Under the pieces are notes generated by a model. The model was given only the letters and a program-made list of their open reading frames with translations. It did not search any database and was not told the DNA's origin. DNA of 10,096 bases from VGOB01 sp034435315 (GTDB lineage Bacteria; Chloroflexota; Anaerolineae; UBA4142). How positions within the stretch are numbered: position 1 is the first letter of the stretch; every line of letters begins with the position of its first letter. The stretch spans positions 1 to 10,096 of the forward strand of contig DAOTYB010000153.1 of NCBI GenBank assembly GCA_034435315.1, read 5' to 3'. Below, one piece after another: positions 1 to 5,802 of this stretch. The position numbers and the translations under genes were made by a program.

Positions 1-123
1 GTGGACAATATCGTTTTGCGCAAATGTCCCTCTGGCGCGACCTGTCCACCGGGAGGTTCGTCCGCTCTACCAGCGGGTAGTCGGATGATCGAATTTCCCT
101 TCAGCGAAGGTCCAAAAAAGTAA
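1..123 (+). CDS. Possible 3' end of an unidentified gene (partial)
   Basis: Frame 1 is open from the left edge of the window to a TAA at 121-123, giving 40 residues. The stretch contains a small motif KCPSGATCPPGG (two cysteines, glycine and proline rich) and ends in SEGPKK. This could be the C-terminus of an exported or cell-wall-type protein cut off by the window edge, but I do not recognise the family. An open frame of this length can arise by chance in GC-rich DNA, so this is only a candidate. Confidence 0.35.
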   Translation: MDNIVLRKCPSGATCPPGGSSALPAGSRMIEFPFSEGPKK

Positions 124-193
124 TTCTCAGGCATCGGCTCATAGGCGATTACACTATTCACGTTAACACAGCGCGCTTTTCCTGACAGCAAAA

Positions 194-238
194 ACCAAAG
201 ACGAAGGACGAATTCGTCGTTCGTCCTTCGTCTTTGGT
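194..238. repeat. Near-perfect palindrome made of 7-base GACGAAN units
   Basis: The left arm at 194-212 (ACCAAAGACGAAGGACGAA) is the exact reverse complement of the right arm at 220-238, with a 7-base spacer (TTCGTCG). Inside the arms the sequence runs in 7-base steps, GACGAAN or its complement TTCGTCN. The same units recur inside pheT and in the pheS-pheT spacer. On the - strand the hairpin is followed by a run of five T (190s), so it could also act as a terminator for leftward transcription. On the + strand no T-run follows. The rest of 124-307 holds no feature I can support apart from the ribosome binding site of the next gene. Confidence 0.85.
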
Positions 239-307
239 CGCTTTGTCCGTGTGCAGTATGCATCGTCCTATCCATAAGCCATCGCCTCTTCGTCATTGGA
301 GCACACC

Positions 308-688
308 ATGCCTCACCTCTATCTATTGAGTTGGTACCATCACGGCACAGAAGTCGATGCGCGCAACTTTTTTCAGAAATTGCGTGAGGGTCGTCAAAAA
401 GGAATCCCGTTCCCTTTCGATTGTCCCTACCAAGTTGGCCTGGTGCATTGCACTGCGCGCGGCGAGGAACATTGGTGCGTGGGTGTTCTGGTGATGTGTA
501 GGACAACAGACGATGACAGCATCGAACAGAACGCAAGACTCGAGCAATGGTTCACGCGGTGTGGGGCTGATTTTTCCATTGCCGAAAAGCGTGACGAACC
601 CGCGATCTGCCCATCCGTAGAGGAAACCCTTCAACGAATCTACGGCGATCATTACAAATGTGTAGAAATCTTTGGCACGCTGGGATAA
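308..688 (+). CDS. Cysteine-rich hypothetical protein, 126 aa
   Basis: I do not recognise this protein. The chosen start is the ATG at 308 because GGAG lies 6 bases upstream; an in-frame TTG at 296 is the alternative. The product has seven cysteines in 126 residues (positions 39, 48, 57, 64, 85, 101, 118), a histidine/tyrosine-rich N-terminus (LSWYHHGTE), and no signal peptide or membrane segment. The central part (about 42-66) reads like a beta strand pair, and 73-84 and 103-111 look helical, which suggests a small globular cytoplasmic protein. The cysteines are not in a clear CxxC zinc pattern. Its codon use is less GCGC-rich than pheT, which may point to separate ancestry. It is monocistronic and converges on pheT across the hairpin at 692-725. 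Confidence 0.7.
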   Translation: MPHLYLLSWYHHGTEVDARNFFQKLREGRQKGIPFPFDCPYQVGLVHCTARGEEHWCVGVLVMCRTTDDDSIEQNARLEQWFTRCGADFSIAEKRDEPAICPSVEETLQRIYGDHYKCVEIFGTLG

Positions 689-691
689 GCA

Positions 692-725
692 AAGACCTGT
701 CGGGCACCGTGCTCCGACAGGTCTT
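692..725. terminator. Hairpin between convergent genes, probable bidirectional terminator
   Basis: A perfect 12-bp inverted repeat (AAGACCTGTCGG at 692-703, CCGACAGGTCTT at 714-725) with a 10-base loop lies just after the stop of the + gene (688) and just before the stop of pheT (731 on the - strand). Both exits are only weakly U-rich (CTTGTTGT on +, CTTTGCTT on -). Position and stem strength support termination for both genes; efficiency is uncertain. Confidence 0.7.
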
Positions 726-730
726 GTTGT

Positions 731-3370
731 CTATGCCGCTCCCCGCACCTCCGCGCCGATCTCGCGCTGGAGCCGCGCGACGATTTTCTCGCGCACCTTG
801 CTTGCATCCGCATCCGAAAGCGTGCGATCCATCGCCTGGAATGTGAGCGCGTACGCCAGCGATTTTTTGCCGCGCGGAATTTGATCGCCGCGATACACAT
901 CGAACAGCACCGCGCGTTGCAACAGCGCGCCGCCGGTCTGCACGATGAGCGCGTGCACGCGCTCCGCCGGCACATCCTCGTCCACAACCAGCGCAAGGTC
1001 CTGCGCGACGCCGGGATAGCGCGAGAGCGCGCGGGTCTTGTACGTCAGCGGCACACGCGCCAACAGCGCGTCCAGATCGAATTCGGCAACAAGCACGGCT
1101 TGCGCGGGCAAATCGAATTTTTCGCGCACGAGCGGATGCAACTCGCCCAATTCCCCAATCACCCCATCACCCAATTTCACTTGCGCGCCGCGCCCCGGAT
1201 GAAACATCGGATTCGACGAGGGGACGAATGACGCGTTCGTCAGATGCAAGCCAGCAAGCAGCGCTTCAATCACACCCTTGAGATCGTAAAAATCCATCGG
1301 TGCAGTGTCCGCACCTTGCCACGCCATTTCCTCGCGCGCACCCGTCATCACAATGCCCAGCCGACGCCGTTCGAGCGGCAGACGCAAGCCCTTGTCCTCC
1401 GGCAACTCGCTCACGATCTCGCGCGGCAAGAGCACATCGTCCGCGCCGCGATGCCAAAAGACCGGACCGATTTCGAACACTGCAACGCGCGGACGATAGC
1501 GTAGATTCGCGGCAGTCACATCCAGGAGATTGGAGATTAGAGATTGGCGCAGGACGGAACGATCCTCGCTGATCGCGTTTTCGATACGCACGTACCCGCG
1601 CGCGGGCAGCGCCGCGCGCGCGGCGCCCGGCGGCGTGAGCAACGCCTCGCGTTCCGGCGTCGTAAAACGATACGTGACCACATCCTGCAAGCCCGCGTCA
1701 ATCAACACATCGCGCGCGCGCTCTTCCAGTTCCACATCGAGATTGTCGCGCTGCTGCGGCAGTTCATCGTTCATCCGCGAAATCGGAATGTTCTCGTAAC
1801 CATACATCCGCGCGATTTCCTCGACGAGATCATCCGTGCCATCCACATCGAGGCGATGGTCGGGGACGGTGACGCGGAGAATCGTGGACGAAGGACGAAC
1901 GACGAATGACGAACGACGCCCCGATTTTCTTTCGTCTTTCGTCTTTCGTCTTTCGTCTGATTCAACTTTGAACTCGAGACTGGTCAGCATCCGCGCGATC
2001 TCTGGCGCGGGAATTTCCACGCCAAGTTGGCGTTTCACTTCCGCGATTGGCAGATTGATGACGATTTTCTTCGGCTTGTTTGGGTACGCGTCAATCAGCC
2101 CGCGCGCGATTTCACCGCCAGCGAGTTGACGCATCATCTCGATAGCGCGGCGCAGTCCAATGATTGCCTGCGCGGGATGCACGCCACGACTGAAACGATA
2201 ACCGGCTTCAGACGAAAGTTTTTGCGCTGCCATCGTCCGACGAATGTTGATGTAATCCCACGCCGCGGCTTCGAGCAACACATTTCTCGTGTTCGCATCC
2301 ACTTCACTCTCCGCGCCGCCCATCACACCCCCAATCGAAAGCGCGCCGCGCGTATCGCACACCAGAATCGTGAACGGATCGAGTTTGCGTTTGACACCAT
2401 CAAGCGTTTCGAGTTCTTCGCCGGGTTCGGCGAGGCGTGTGATGATCGTCGGCGATTTGCCGCCCGCGCGCGCGACGAGTTTGTCGTAATCGAACGCGTG
2501 CAGCGGTTCGCCGGTTTCCAGCATCACATAGTTCGTCACGTCCACGATGTTGTTGATGGGACGCATCCCCGCCATTTGCAAACGACGTTGCATCCAGAAC
2601 GGCGAGGGTTTGATTGCGATGCCGCGAATCAGCGCGGCAGTGAAACGCGGATTGAGTTCTGGATTCTGGATGACGACCTTGACCTGTCCTTCGATGGGCG
2701 CGCCTTTTGCCACGATTTTTTGCGGCACCGCTTTGAGTTTCGCTCCGGTCAGCGCGGCGATTTCGCGCGCCACGCCAATCACCGACGCGCAGCGCGCCAT
2801 ATTCGGATTGATTTTGATGTCGAACACCACATCGCCGAGATAATCCGCGAGCGGTATTCCGACTGGCGCATCGTCCGGCAAAAGGATGATGCCTTCGTGT
2901 TCGTCGCTGATACCCAGTTCTTTTTCGGAGCAGACCATCGCGCCGGACTCGACGCCGCGAATTTTCGATTTTTTGAGTGTGGCGATTTCCCAGCCCGGCT
3001 TGTGCCCATCGAACAAGCGCGCGCCTTCGAGCGCGAGCGCGACCTTGTAACCGCGCTCACCGATTTTGATGTTCGGCGCGCCGGTCACCATCTCGATCGG
3101 TTCGCGCGCGCCGTACGCCACGCGCACAATCGTCAAGCGATCCGCGTTTGGATGCGGTTTCACCTCCAGAATCTCGCCGACGAAAATTTTATCGCGATCC
3201 CACGCCAGTTCCGGACGTTCGCCGCTCGCGCGCGAACCTGCCGGTCGCGCCAAGCCGATGTACTCCATCTGCTCGACTTCGAGTCCGGCAAAAGTGAGTT
3301 TCAGCGCCAGTTCTTCCGGCGAAATGTTGATGTCAACGTACTCGCGTATCCAGGACAAGGGGAGTTTCAT
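731..3370 (-). CDS. pheT: Phenylalanyl-tRNA synthetase beta subunit
   Basis: PheT forms the cytoplasmic alpha2-beta2 enzyme with PheS that charges tRNA-Phe. The beta chain binds tRNA and edits mischarged tyrosine. The start is the ATG at 3370, 5 bases after GGAGG; a TTG at 3380-3382 is in frame but has no better site. This gives 879 residues, above the usual size of roughly 800. Domains in order: N-terminal helix-strand (MKLPLSWIREYVDI), EMAP-II/OB tRNA-binding domain (about 40-150, with PHPNADRL and GVESGAMVCSEKELG), B3/B4 editing region (about 205-400, with GMRPINNIVDVTNYVM and GEPLHAFDYDKL), B5 domain (about 420-530, ending EEIARMYGYENIP), catalytic-like core, and C-terminal FDX-ACB domain (about 785-877, with SRYPGVAQDLALVV). 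Residues 472-496 (DERRKTKDERKSG...) are not family sequence: they are encoded by a 7-base repeat palindrome inserted in frame in the B5 domain. It follows pheS after a 187-bp repeat-filled spacer. Confidence 0.97.
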   Translation of the reverse strand: MKLPLSWIREYVDINISPEELALKLTFAGLEVEQMEYIGLARPAGSRASGERPELAWDRDKIFVGEILEVKPHPNADRLTIVRVAYGAREPIEMVTGAPNIKIGERGYKVALALEGARLFDGHKPGWEIATLKKSKIRGVESGAMVCSEKELGISDEHEGIILLPDDAPVGIPLADYLGDVVFDIKINPNMARCASVIGVAREIAALTGAKLKAVPQKIVAKGAPIEGQVKVVIQNPELNPRFTAALIRGIAIKPSPFWMQRRLQMAGMRPINNIVDVTNYVMLETGEPLHAFDYDKLVARAGGKSPTIITRLAEPGEELETLDGVKRKLDPFTILVCDTRGALSIGGVMGGAESEVDANTRNVLLEAAAWDYINIRRTMAAQKLSSEAGYRFSRGVHPAQAIIGLRRAIEMMRQLAGGEIARGLIDAYPNKPKKIVINLPIAEVKRQLGVEIPAPEIARMLTSLEFKVESDERRKTKDERKSGRRSSFVVRPSSTILRVTVPDHRLDVDGTDDLVEEIARMYGYENIPISRMNDELPQQRDNLDVELEERARDVLIDAGLQDVVTYRFTTPEREALLTPPGAARAALPARGYVRIENAISEDRSVLRQSLISNLLDVTAANLRYRPRVAVFEIGPVFWHRGADDVLLPREIVSELPEDKGLRLPLERRRLGIVMTGAREEMAWQGADTAPMDFYDLKGVIEALLAGLHLTNASFVPSSNPMFHPGRGAQVKLGDGVIGELGELHPLVREKFDLPAQAVLVAEFDLDALLARVPLTYKTRALSRYPGVAQDLALVVDEDVPAERVHALIVQTGGALLQRAVLFDVYRGDQIPRGKKSLAYALTFQAMDRTLSDADASKVREKIVARLQREIGAEVRGAA
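1146..1178. repeat. Short-period CCCAAT/CCCCAAT-like tract within pheT
   Basis: The + strand runs as degenerate 7-8-base steps (CCCAATT, CCCCAATCA, CCCCATCA, CCCAATTT). On the coding strand this spells the conserved PheT segment KLGDGVIGELGEL. The protein sequence is normal for the family, so this is not an insertion; the repetitive DNA may be chance from the GxxGxLGE pattern. Confidence 0.35.
1525..1547. repeat. Short-period GAGATTGG-like tract within pheT
   Basis: The + strand reads GGAGATTGG, AGATTAG, AGATTGG in succession. On the coding strand this is the PheT segment QSLISNLL, in a position where the family has a similar leucine/serine-rich sequence. The reading frame is intact and the protein is plausible, so the tract is either chance or a repeat whose translation suits the protein. 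Confidence 0.35.
1886..1957. repeat. 7-base-unit imperfect palindrome inserted in frame in pheT
   Basis: On the coding (-) strand the left arm at 1957-1929 is four GACGAAA units. After an A/G/C-rich spacer, the right arm (about 1916-1886) is four to five TTCGTCN units, whose complement is GACGAAG, GACGAAC, GACGAAT, GACGAAC. The arms match at six of every seven bases; only the seventh base varies. It encodes PheT residues 472-496, between FKVES and ILRVTVPDHR. In other PheT proteins these two segments of the B5 domain are joined by a short loop. The array contains no stop in the used frame. The same units occur at 194-238 and 3481-3517. Confidence 0.85.
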
Positions 3371-3390
3371 CAATGCCTCCAATCAGAATC

Positions 3391-3554
3391 AATGAGCCAA
3401 TTGCCCAATGTGCCAATGAGCCAAAAGCAATGAGCCAATTATCCAATGTGCCAATGAGCCAAAAGCATTTGCTCATTTGTCATTTGTCATTCGTCGTTCG
3501 TCGTTCGTCATTCGTCCATTTGGCTCATTGGTTCATTGACACATTGGCTCATTG
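3391..3554. repeat. Composite 8-base/7-base repeat array in the pheS-pheT spacer
   Basis: This 164-bp array fills almost the whole 187-bp spacer. It opens with two adjacent 38-base copies (3391-3428 and 3429-3466) that differ at two positions, each made of AATGAGCC-like 8-base units ending in AAAAGC. Then come 7-base units (TCATTTG, TCATTCG, TCGTTCG; about 3474-3515). It closes with GGCTCATT, GGTTCATT, GACACATT, GGCTCATT, which are the reverse complement of the opening units. The whole is a large imperfect palindrome that would fold in the pheST mRNA between the two cistrons. The pheS stop lies at its edge, and the pheT ribosome binding site is in the adjoining ATTGG-rich flank. Confidence 0.9.
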
Positions 3555-3557
3555 TCT

Positions 3558-4595
3558 TCAGAACTGTTCCAGGAACCTGAGATCATTTCCCCAAAAGTAC
3601 CGAATGTCCTCGATGCCGTAACGCAAGATGGCGATGCGTTCAGGACCCAGTCCGAAGGCAAAGCCGCTCCACTTGTTCGGATCGTAACCGCCGTTTTTGA
3701 GCACGACAGGATGCACCATCCCCGCGCCCAGAATTTCGAGAAAGCCGGTGTACTTGCACATCGCGCACCCCTTGCCATCACAGATGATGCACTGCACATC
3801 CATCTGCGCGCTCGGCTCGGTGAAGGGAAAATGATCGGCGTAGAAACGCACCGGGCGTTCGCCGAACGCGCGCCGCGCAAATTCGATGAGCGTGCCTTTC
3901 AAATCGGCGAACGTGATGTTGCGTCCAATCGCCAGTCCTTCGACCTGATTGAATTGAATTTCGTAGCGCGCGCTCACCTGCTCGTAGCGATAGCACATCC
4001 CCGGCAAAATCACGCGCAGCGGTTGCGTGCCATTCGCGCCCAGTTCGCGCATCGCGCGAATTTGACCGGGCGAGGTGTGCGTGCGCAGCAGAACACGCTG
4101 ATCGGTCTCGGCGATGTAGAACGTGCTCCACGCATCGCGCGCGGGATGATGCGGCGGGATGTTGAGCAGTTGAAAGTTCGTCTCGTCCGATTCGACTTCG
4201 CGCGAGCGAAAGATCTGAAAGCCCATATCGCGCCAGATGCGATAAATCTCGCGCAAGTTGGCATTCGCCGGGTGCAGACGCCCGCGCTGCACCGGACGCC
4301 CGGGAAGCGTCACATCGAGCGGCGCGCTTGCCAGTGATTCGCTGAGCGCGCGTTGTTTGATCGCGCCGATTTTCGCTTCGAACGCGGATTCGAGCGCGGC
4401 TTTGACTTCGTTGGCGAGTTTGCCAGCAGCGGGGCGCTCCTCTTTCGGCAGCGTGCCCAATTTTTCCATCAACGTCGCCAGCGCGCCTTTGCGTCCCAAA
4501 AATGTGATGCGCCATTGTTCCAGCGCGTCATTGTCCCAGATGGGTTCCAGTTGCTCCAGTGCATTCGTGCGAAGTTGGTTGAGTTCGTCGAGCAT
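3558..4595 (-). CDS. pheS: Phenylalanyl-tRNA synthetase alpha subunit
   Basis: PheS carries the catalytic site that makes phenylalanyl-adenylate and charges tRNA-Phe, in complex with PheT. The start is the ATG at 4595, with GGAG 5 bases upstream (AAGGAGATTCT). The longer open frame to 4658 runs into the T-box and terminator and is not used. The 345 residues are normal for the bacterial alpha chain. An N-terminal coiled-coil arm (about 1-90) is followed by the class II synthetase core: LRTHTSPGQIR (170-180), the motif 2 region YRYEQVSARYEIQFNQVEG (202-220), and motif 3 GFAFGLGPERIAIL (311-324). A four-cysteine insert (C269, C272, C277, C280; ICDGKGCAMCK) precedes GFLEILGAGMVHP and may hold zinc. 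It is the first gene of the operon, controlled by the T-box leader at 4611-4956. Confidence 0.97.
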   Translation of the reverse strand: MLDELNQLRTNALEQLEPIWDNDALEQWRITFLGRKGALATLMEKLGTLPKEERPAAGKLANEVKAALESAFEAKIGAIKQRALSESLASAPLDVTLPGRPVQRGRLHPANANLREIYRIWRDMGFQIFRSREVESDETNFQLLNIPPHHPARDAWSTFYIAETDQRVLLRTHTSPGQIRAMRELGANGTQPLRVILPGMCYRYEQVSARYEIQFNQVEGLAIGRNITFADLKGTLIEFARRAFGERPVRFYADHFPFTEPSAQMDVQCIICDGKGCAMCKYTGFLEILGAGMVHPVVLKNGGYDPNKWSGFAFGLGPERIAILRYGIEDIRYFWGNDLRFLEQF

Positions 4596-4610
4596 AGAAT
4601 CTCCTTCAAC

Positions 4611-4640
4611 AAAAAACTCCCGCCCCCACAGGGACGAGAG
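4611..4640 (-). terminator. T-box leader terminator hairpin
   Basis: On the - strand CTCTCGTCCC (4640-4631) pairs with GGGGGCGGGAG (about 4627-4617) across a UGU-containing loop, then six T follow (4616-4611). The stem starts just after the T-box element at 4661-4648 and just before the pheS ribosome binding site, which is the usual place for the terminator that competes with the antiterminator. Confidence 0.85.
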
Positions 4641-4956
4641 CGTGTCTCGCGGTACCACCCTGGTTAGTCGAATAGTCGCGTGGTCGGTTTAGTCACCCAG
4701 TCGCTTGATCAACGACGACACGACTATTCGACCCCGAGACTATTGACTCACTCATCGCCGACCATCATCGGCTGCCTCGATAACGCGAGAGACGCGGCGC
4801 GCGCTAATCTCGCAACGCGATTTCGCACGCGCAGCTCGGGAGCGAACTTTACCGTCTTTCCCCGAAAGGACTTGCAGCCCGCCGCCTCTTTCTGTAGCGG
4901 CGTGTCCTTCTCTCTGGCGGTTCCAGTACGGTTACTCTTCTCCGTCATCGCCTTTG
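4611..4956 (-). promoter_or_regulatory. T-box leader sensing uncharged tRNA-Phe
   Basis: The canonical T-box element AGGGTGGTACCGCG is at 4661-4648, and its UGGU bulge would pair with the ACCA end of uncharged tRNA having discriminator A. Stem I is readable: GGAG (4943-4940), loop AAGAGTA (4939-4933) and ACCGT (4932-4928) face ACGGT (4855-4851), AAAGTTCG and CTCC (4842-4839). This puts UUC at 4846-4844 in the specifier position, a phenylalanine codon. Distally, AGAGAG (4915-4910) is followed by AAGGAC (4909-4904), pairing with GTCCTT (4871-4866) and enclosing a CGCCGC/GCGGCG hairpin. A perfect 12-bp stem (4732-4721 with 4678-4667) occupies the place of stem III. Specifier, gene and acceptor bulge agree. 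Known mechanism: uncharged tRNA-Phe stabilises the antiterminator and lets pheST be transcribed. Confidence 0.96.
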
Positions 4957-4962
4957 GTCTGC

Positions 4963-4991
4963 ATTATCACCAGAAAGTTCGAATTTGTCAA
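4963..4991 (-). promoter_or_regulatory. pheST promoter
   Basis: On the - strand TTGACA (4991-4986) and GATAAT (4968-4963) are separated by 17 bases, close to the sigma-70 consensus. The predicted transcription start near 4956 lies just before T-box stem I, as expected. The -35 box lies in one arm of the inverted repeat at 4986-5018. Confidence 0.85.
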
Positions 4992-5018
4992 TTTGAGAAA
5001 AATAAAGTCAAATTGACA
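4986..5018. repeat. 11-bp inverted repeat covering both divergent -35 boxes
   Basis: TGTCAATTTGA (4986-4996) and TCAAATTGACA (5008-5018) are exact reverse complements separated by 11 bases. Each arm contains the TTGACA -35 box of one of the two divergent promoters. The site could be an operator for a dimeric repressor acting on both promoters, or could reflect only two near-consensus -35 boxes plus AT-rich flanks; the identity extends 5 bases beyond the hexamers. Confidence 0.75.
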
Positions 5019-5041
5019 TCCTGCAATATCTCTGTTATATT
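5013..5041 (+). promoter_or_regulatory. Promoter of the Roadblock/MglA operon
   Basis: TTGACA (5013-5018) and TATATT (5036-5041) are separated by exactly 17 bases, a near-consensus sigma-70 promoter. Transcription would start near 5048, giving an untranslated leader of about 230 nt before the first gene at 5277. It is divergent from, and 21 bases away from, the pheST -35 box. Confidence 0.82.
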
Positions 5042-5048
5042 TACTGTA

Positions 5049-5111
5049 GGGGTCTTTGTCTCATTCCTGCGTGCGATGAACACGCAGCAGCCAGACAGGC
5101 AAAAGCACCCC
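5049..5111 (+). other. Compact structured element at the start of the 5' leader
   Basis: Three nested perfect helices can form: GGGGT (5049-5053) with ACCCC (5107-5111), TGTCT (5057-5061) with AGACA (5093-5097), and CTGCGTG (5067-5073) with CACGCAG (5081-5087). It begins within a base or two of the predicted transcription start, so it could protect the 5' end or act as a regulatory element. I see no match to a known riboswitch core. The rest of the leader (5112-5276) has only a short TTGCCC/GGGCA stem and no convincing gene. Confidence 0.5.
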
Positions 5112-5276
5112 GTCGTAAAGCATTGAGCGAACCAAGGGATACCGTGTGCCAACAATTGCCCAGCCATCCTTCAGGGCACCAACGAAGCAGAGGACAGAGA
5201 ATTGCGCGGCGGACTGTCCCTTCCCCTGCAAGACACATTGGCGCCTGGTCCTCACCCGTAAGCAGAGGTTTCACCT

Positions 5277-5789
5277 ATGCCCCAGCCAGTCATACTACCC
5301 GAATCGTATATAGAGCGCATCGAACAGGTGTTGGACGAACTACGCGCCAGGACGCGTGCAAGTTACGTCTTTCTGGCAGACATTAGCGGTCAACTGATTC
5401 AGGCGCGTGGAATCACTCGCTCGCTGAACATTACCGCGCTGGCAGCACTCACTGCGAGCAATATGGCGGCAACCGCAGAAATGGCGCGCCAGATTGGCGA
5501 AGAGCAACCTTTCCGCTTGATGTTCCACGAGGGGAGCAAACGCAACATCTATCTTTCTCAGGTAGGGGAAAGTTTTTTGCTGGCAGTCGTCTTCGATGTC
5601 GAAGTCCAAATTGGTCTAGTGCGTCTGTTCAGCAAGCGTGCCGTTGAAGAACTGCTGACGCTGACAGCCGATTATGAAAAGATCGTGCAACAGACGCCGG
5701 CGATGATGGAAGCAGGTTTTGACACCGCGCTGGACGATGCGCTGGATGCCTTGTTACCACAAGATCAGCGGCGGTCAACTAACCGCTGA
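5277..5789 (+). CDS. Roadblock/LC7 domain protein (MglB-like), 170 aa
   Basis: Roadblock/LC7 proteins are small cytoplasmic dimers that bind small GTPases; the bacterial example MglB is the activating partner of MglA. Here the Roadblock fold spans about residues 10-125: helix SYIERIEQVLDELRART, strand SYVFLADISGQLI, a long central helix (ITALAALTASNMAATAEMARQIG, about 52-74), then strands FRLMFHEG, NIYLSQVG and FLLAVVFD, and a helix SKRAVEELL. A C-terminal tail of about 45 residues, ending acidic then basic (DALDALLPQDQRR), goes beyond the minimal domain. The start is the ATG at 5277, with AGAGG 8 bases upstream. It is the first gene after the + promoter, and the MglA-like gene starts 13 bases after its stop, so the two are probably partners. 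That pairing is inferred from gene order and family. Confidence 0.88.
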   Translation: MPQPVILPESYIERIEQVLDELRARTRASYVFLADISGQLIQARGITRSLNITALAALTASNMAATAEMARQIGEEQPFRLMFHEGSKRNIYLSQVGESFLLAVVFDVEVQIGLVRLFSKRAVEELLTLTADYEKIVQQTPAMMEAGFDTALDDALDALLPQDQRRSTNR

Positions 5790-5802
5790 CTAGCGAGTAC
5801 GT

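Noticed and set aside
2027..3433. 468-codon open frame on the + strand opposite pheT
   Set aside because: It is antisense to a gene whose protein is recognisable end to end. GC-rich codons leave few stops on the opposite strand. Its translation is arginine/histidine/phenylalanine-rich with no family motif and it has no ribosome binding site.
3391..3554. CRISPR-like array
   Set aside because: The 38-base copies abut with no spacer, other units are 7-8 bases without unique spacers, and no cas gene is present.
3552..4337. 261-codon open frame on the + strand opposite pheS
   Set aside because: Antisense shadow of pheS with the same biased composition; no motif and no promoter.
3558..4658. Longer pheS start at 4658
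   Set aside because: The extra 21 codons would be translated from the T-box element and terminator; the ATG at 4595 has a proper ribosome binding site and gives the usual N-terminus.
4667..4732. The 12-bp inverted repeat taken as a separate terminator or phage attachment site
   Set aside because: It sits between stem I and the antiterminator on the T-box transcript and is best explained as stem III; no T-run or integrase is near.
4680..5126. 148-codon open frame on the + strand across the T-box region
   Set aside because: It covers the T-box leader and both promoters, which explain the sequence better; the translation has no recognisable domain.
5077..5127. Short upstream frame MNTQQPDRQKHPVVKH in the Roadblock leader
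   Set aside because: No ribosome binding site precedes it, its ATG lies in a hairpin loop, and a 16-codon frame is expected by chance.
5083..5150. Resemblance to a c-di-GMP-I riboswitch (GGCAAA, CGTAAAGC, GGATACCG in order)
   Set aside because: The spacing between the last two blocks is about half of what the class needs, the two receptor hairpins are not formed, and the ACGCA block is tied up in another helix.
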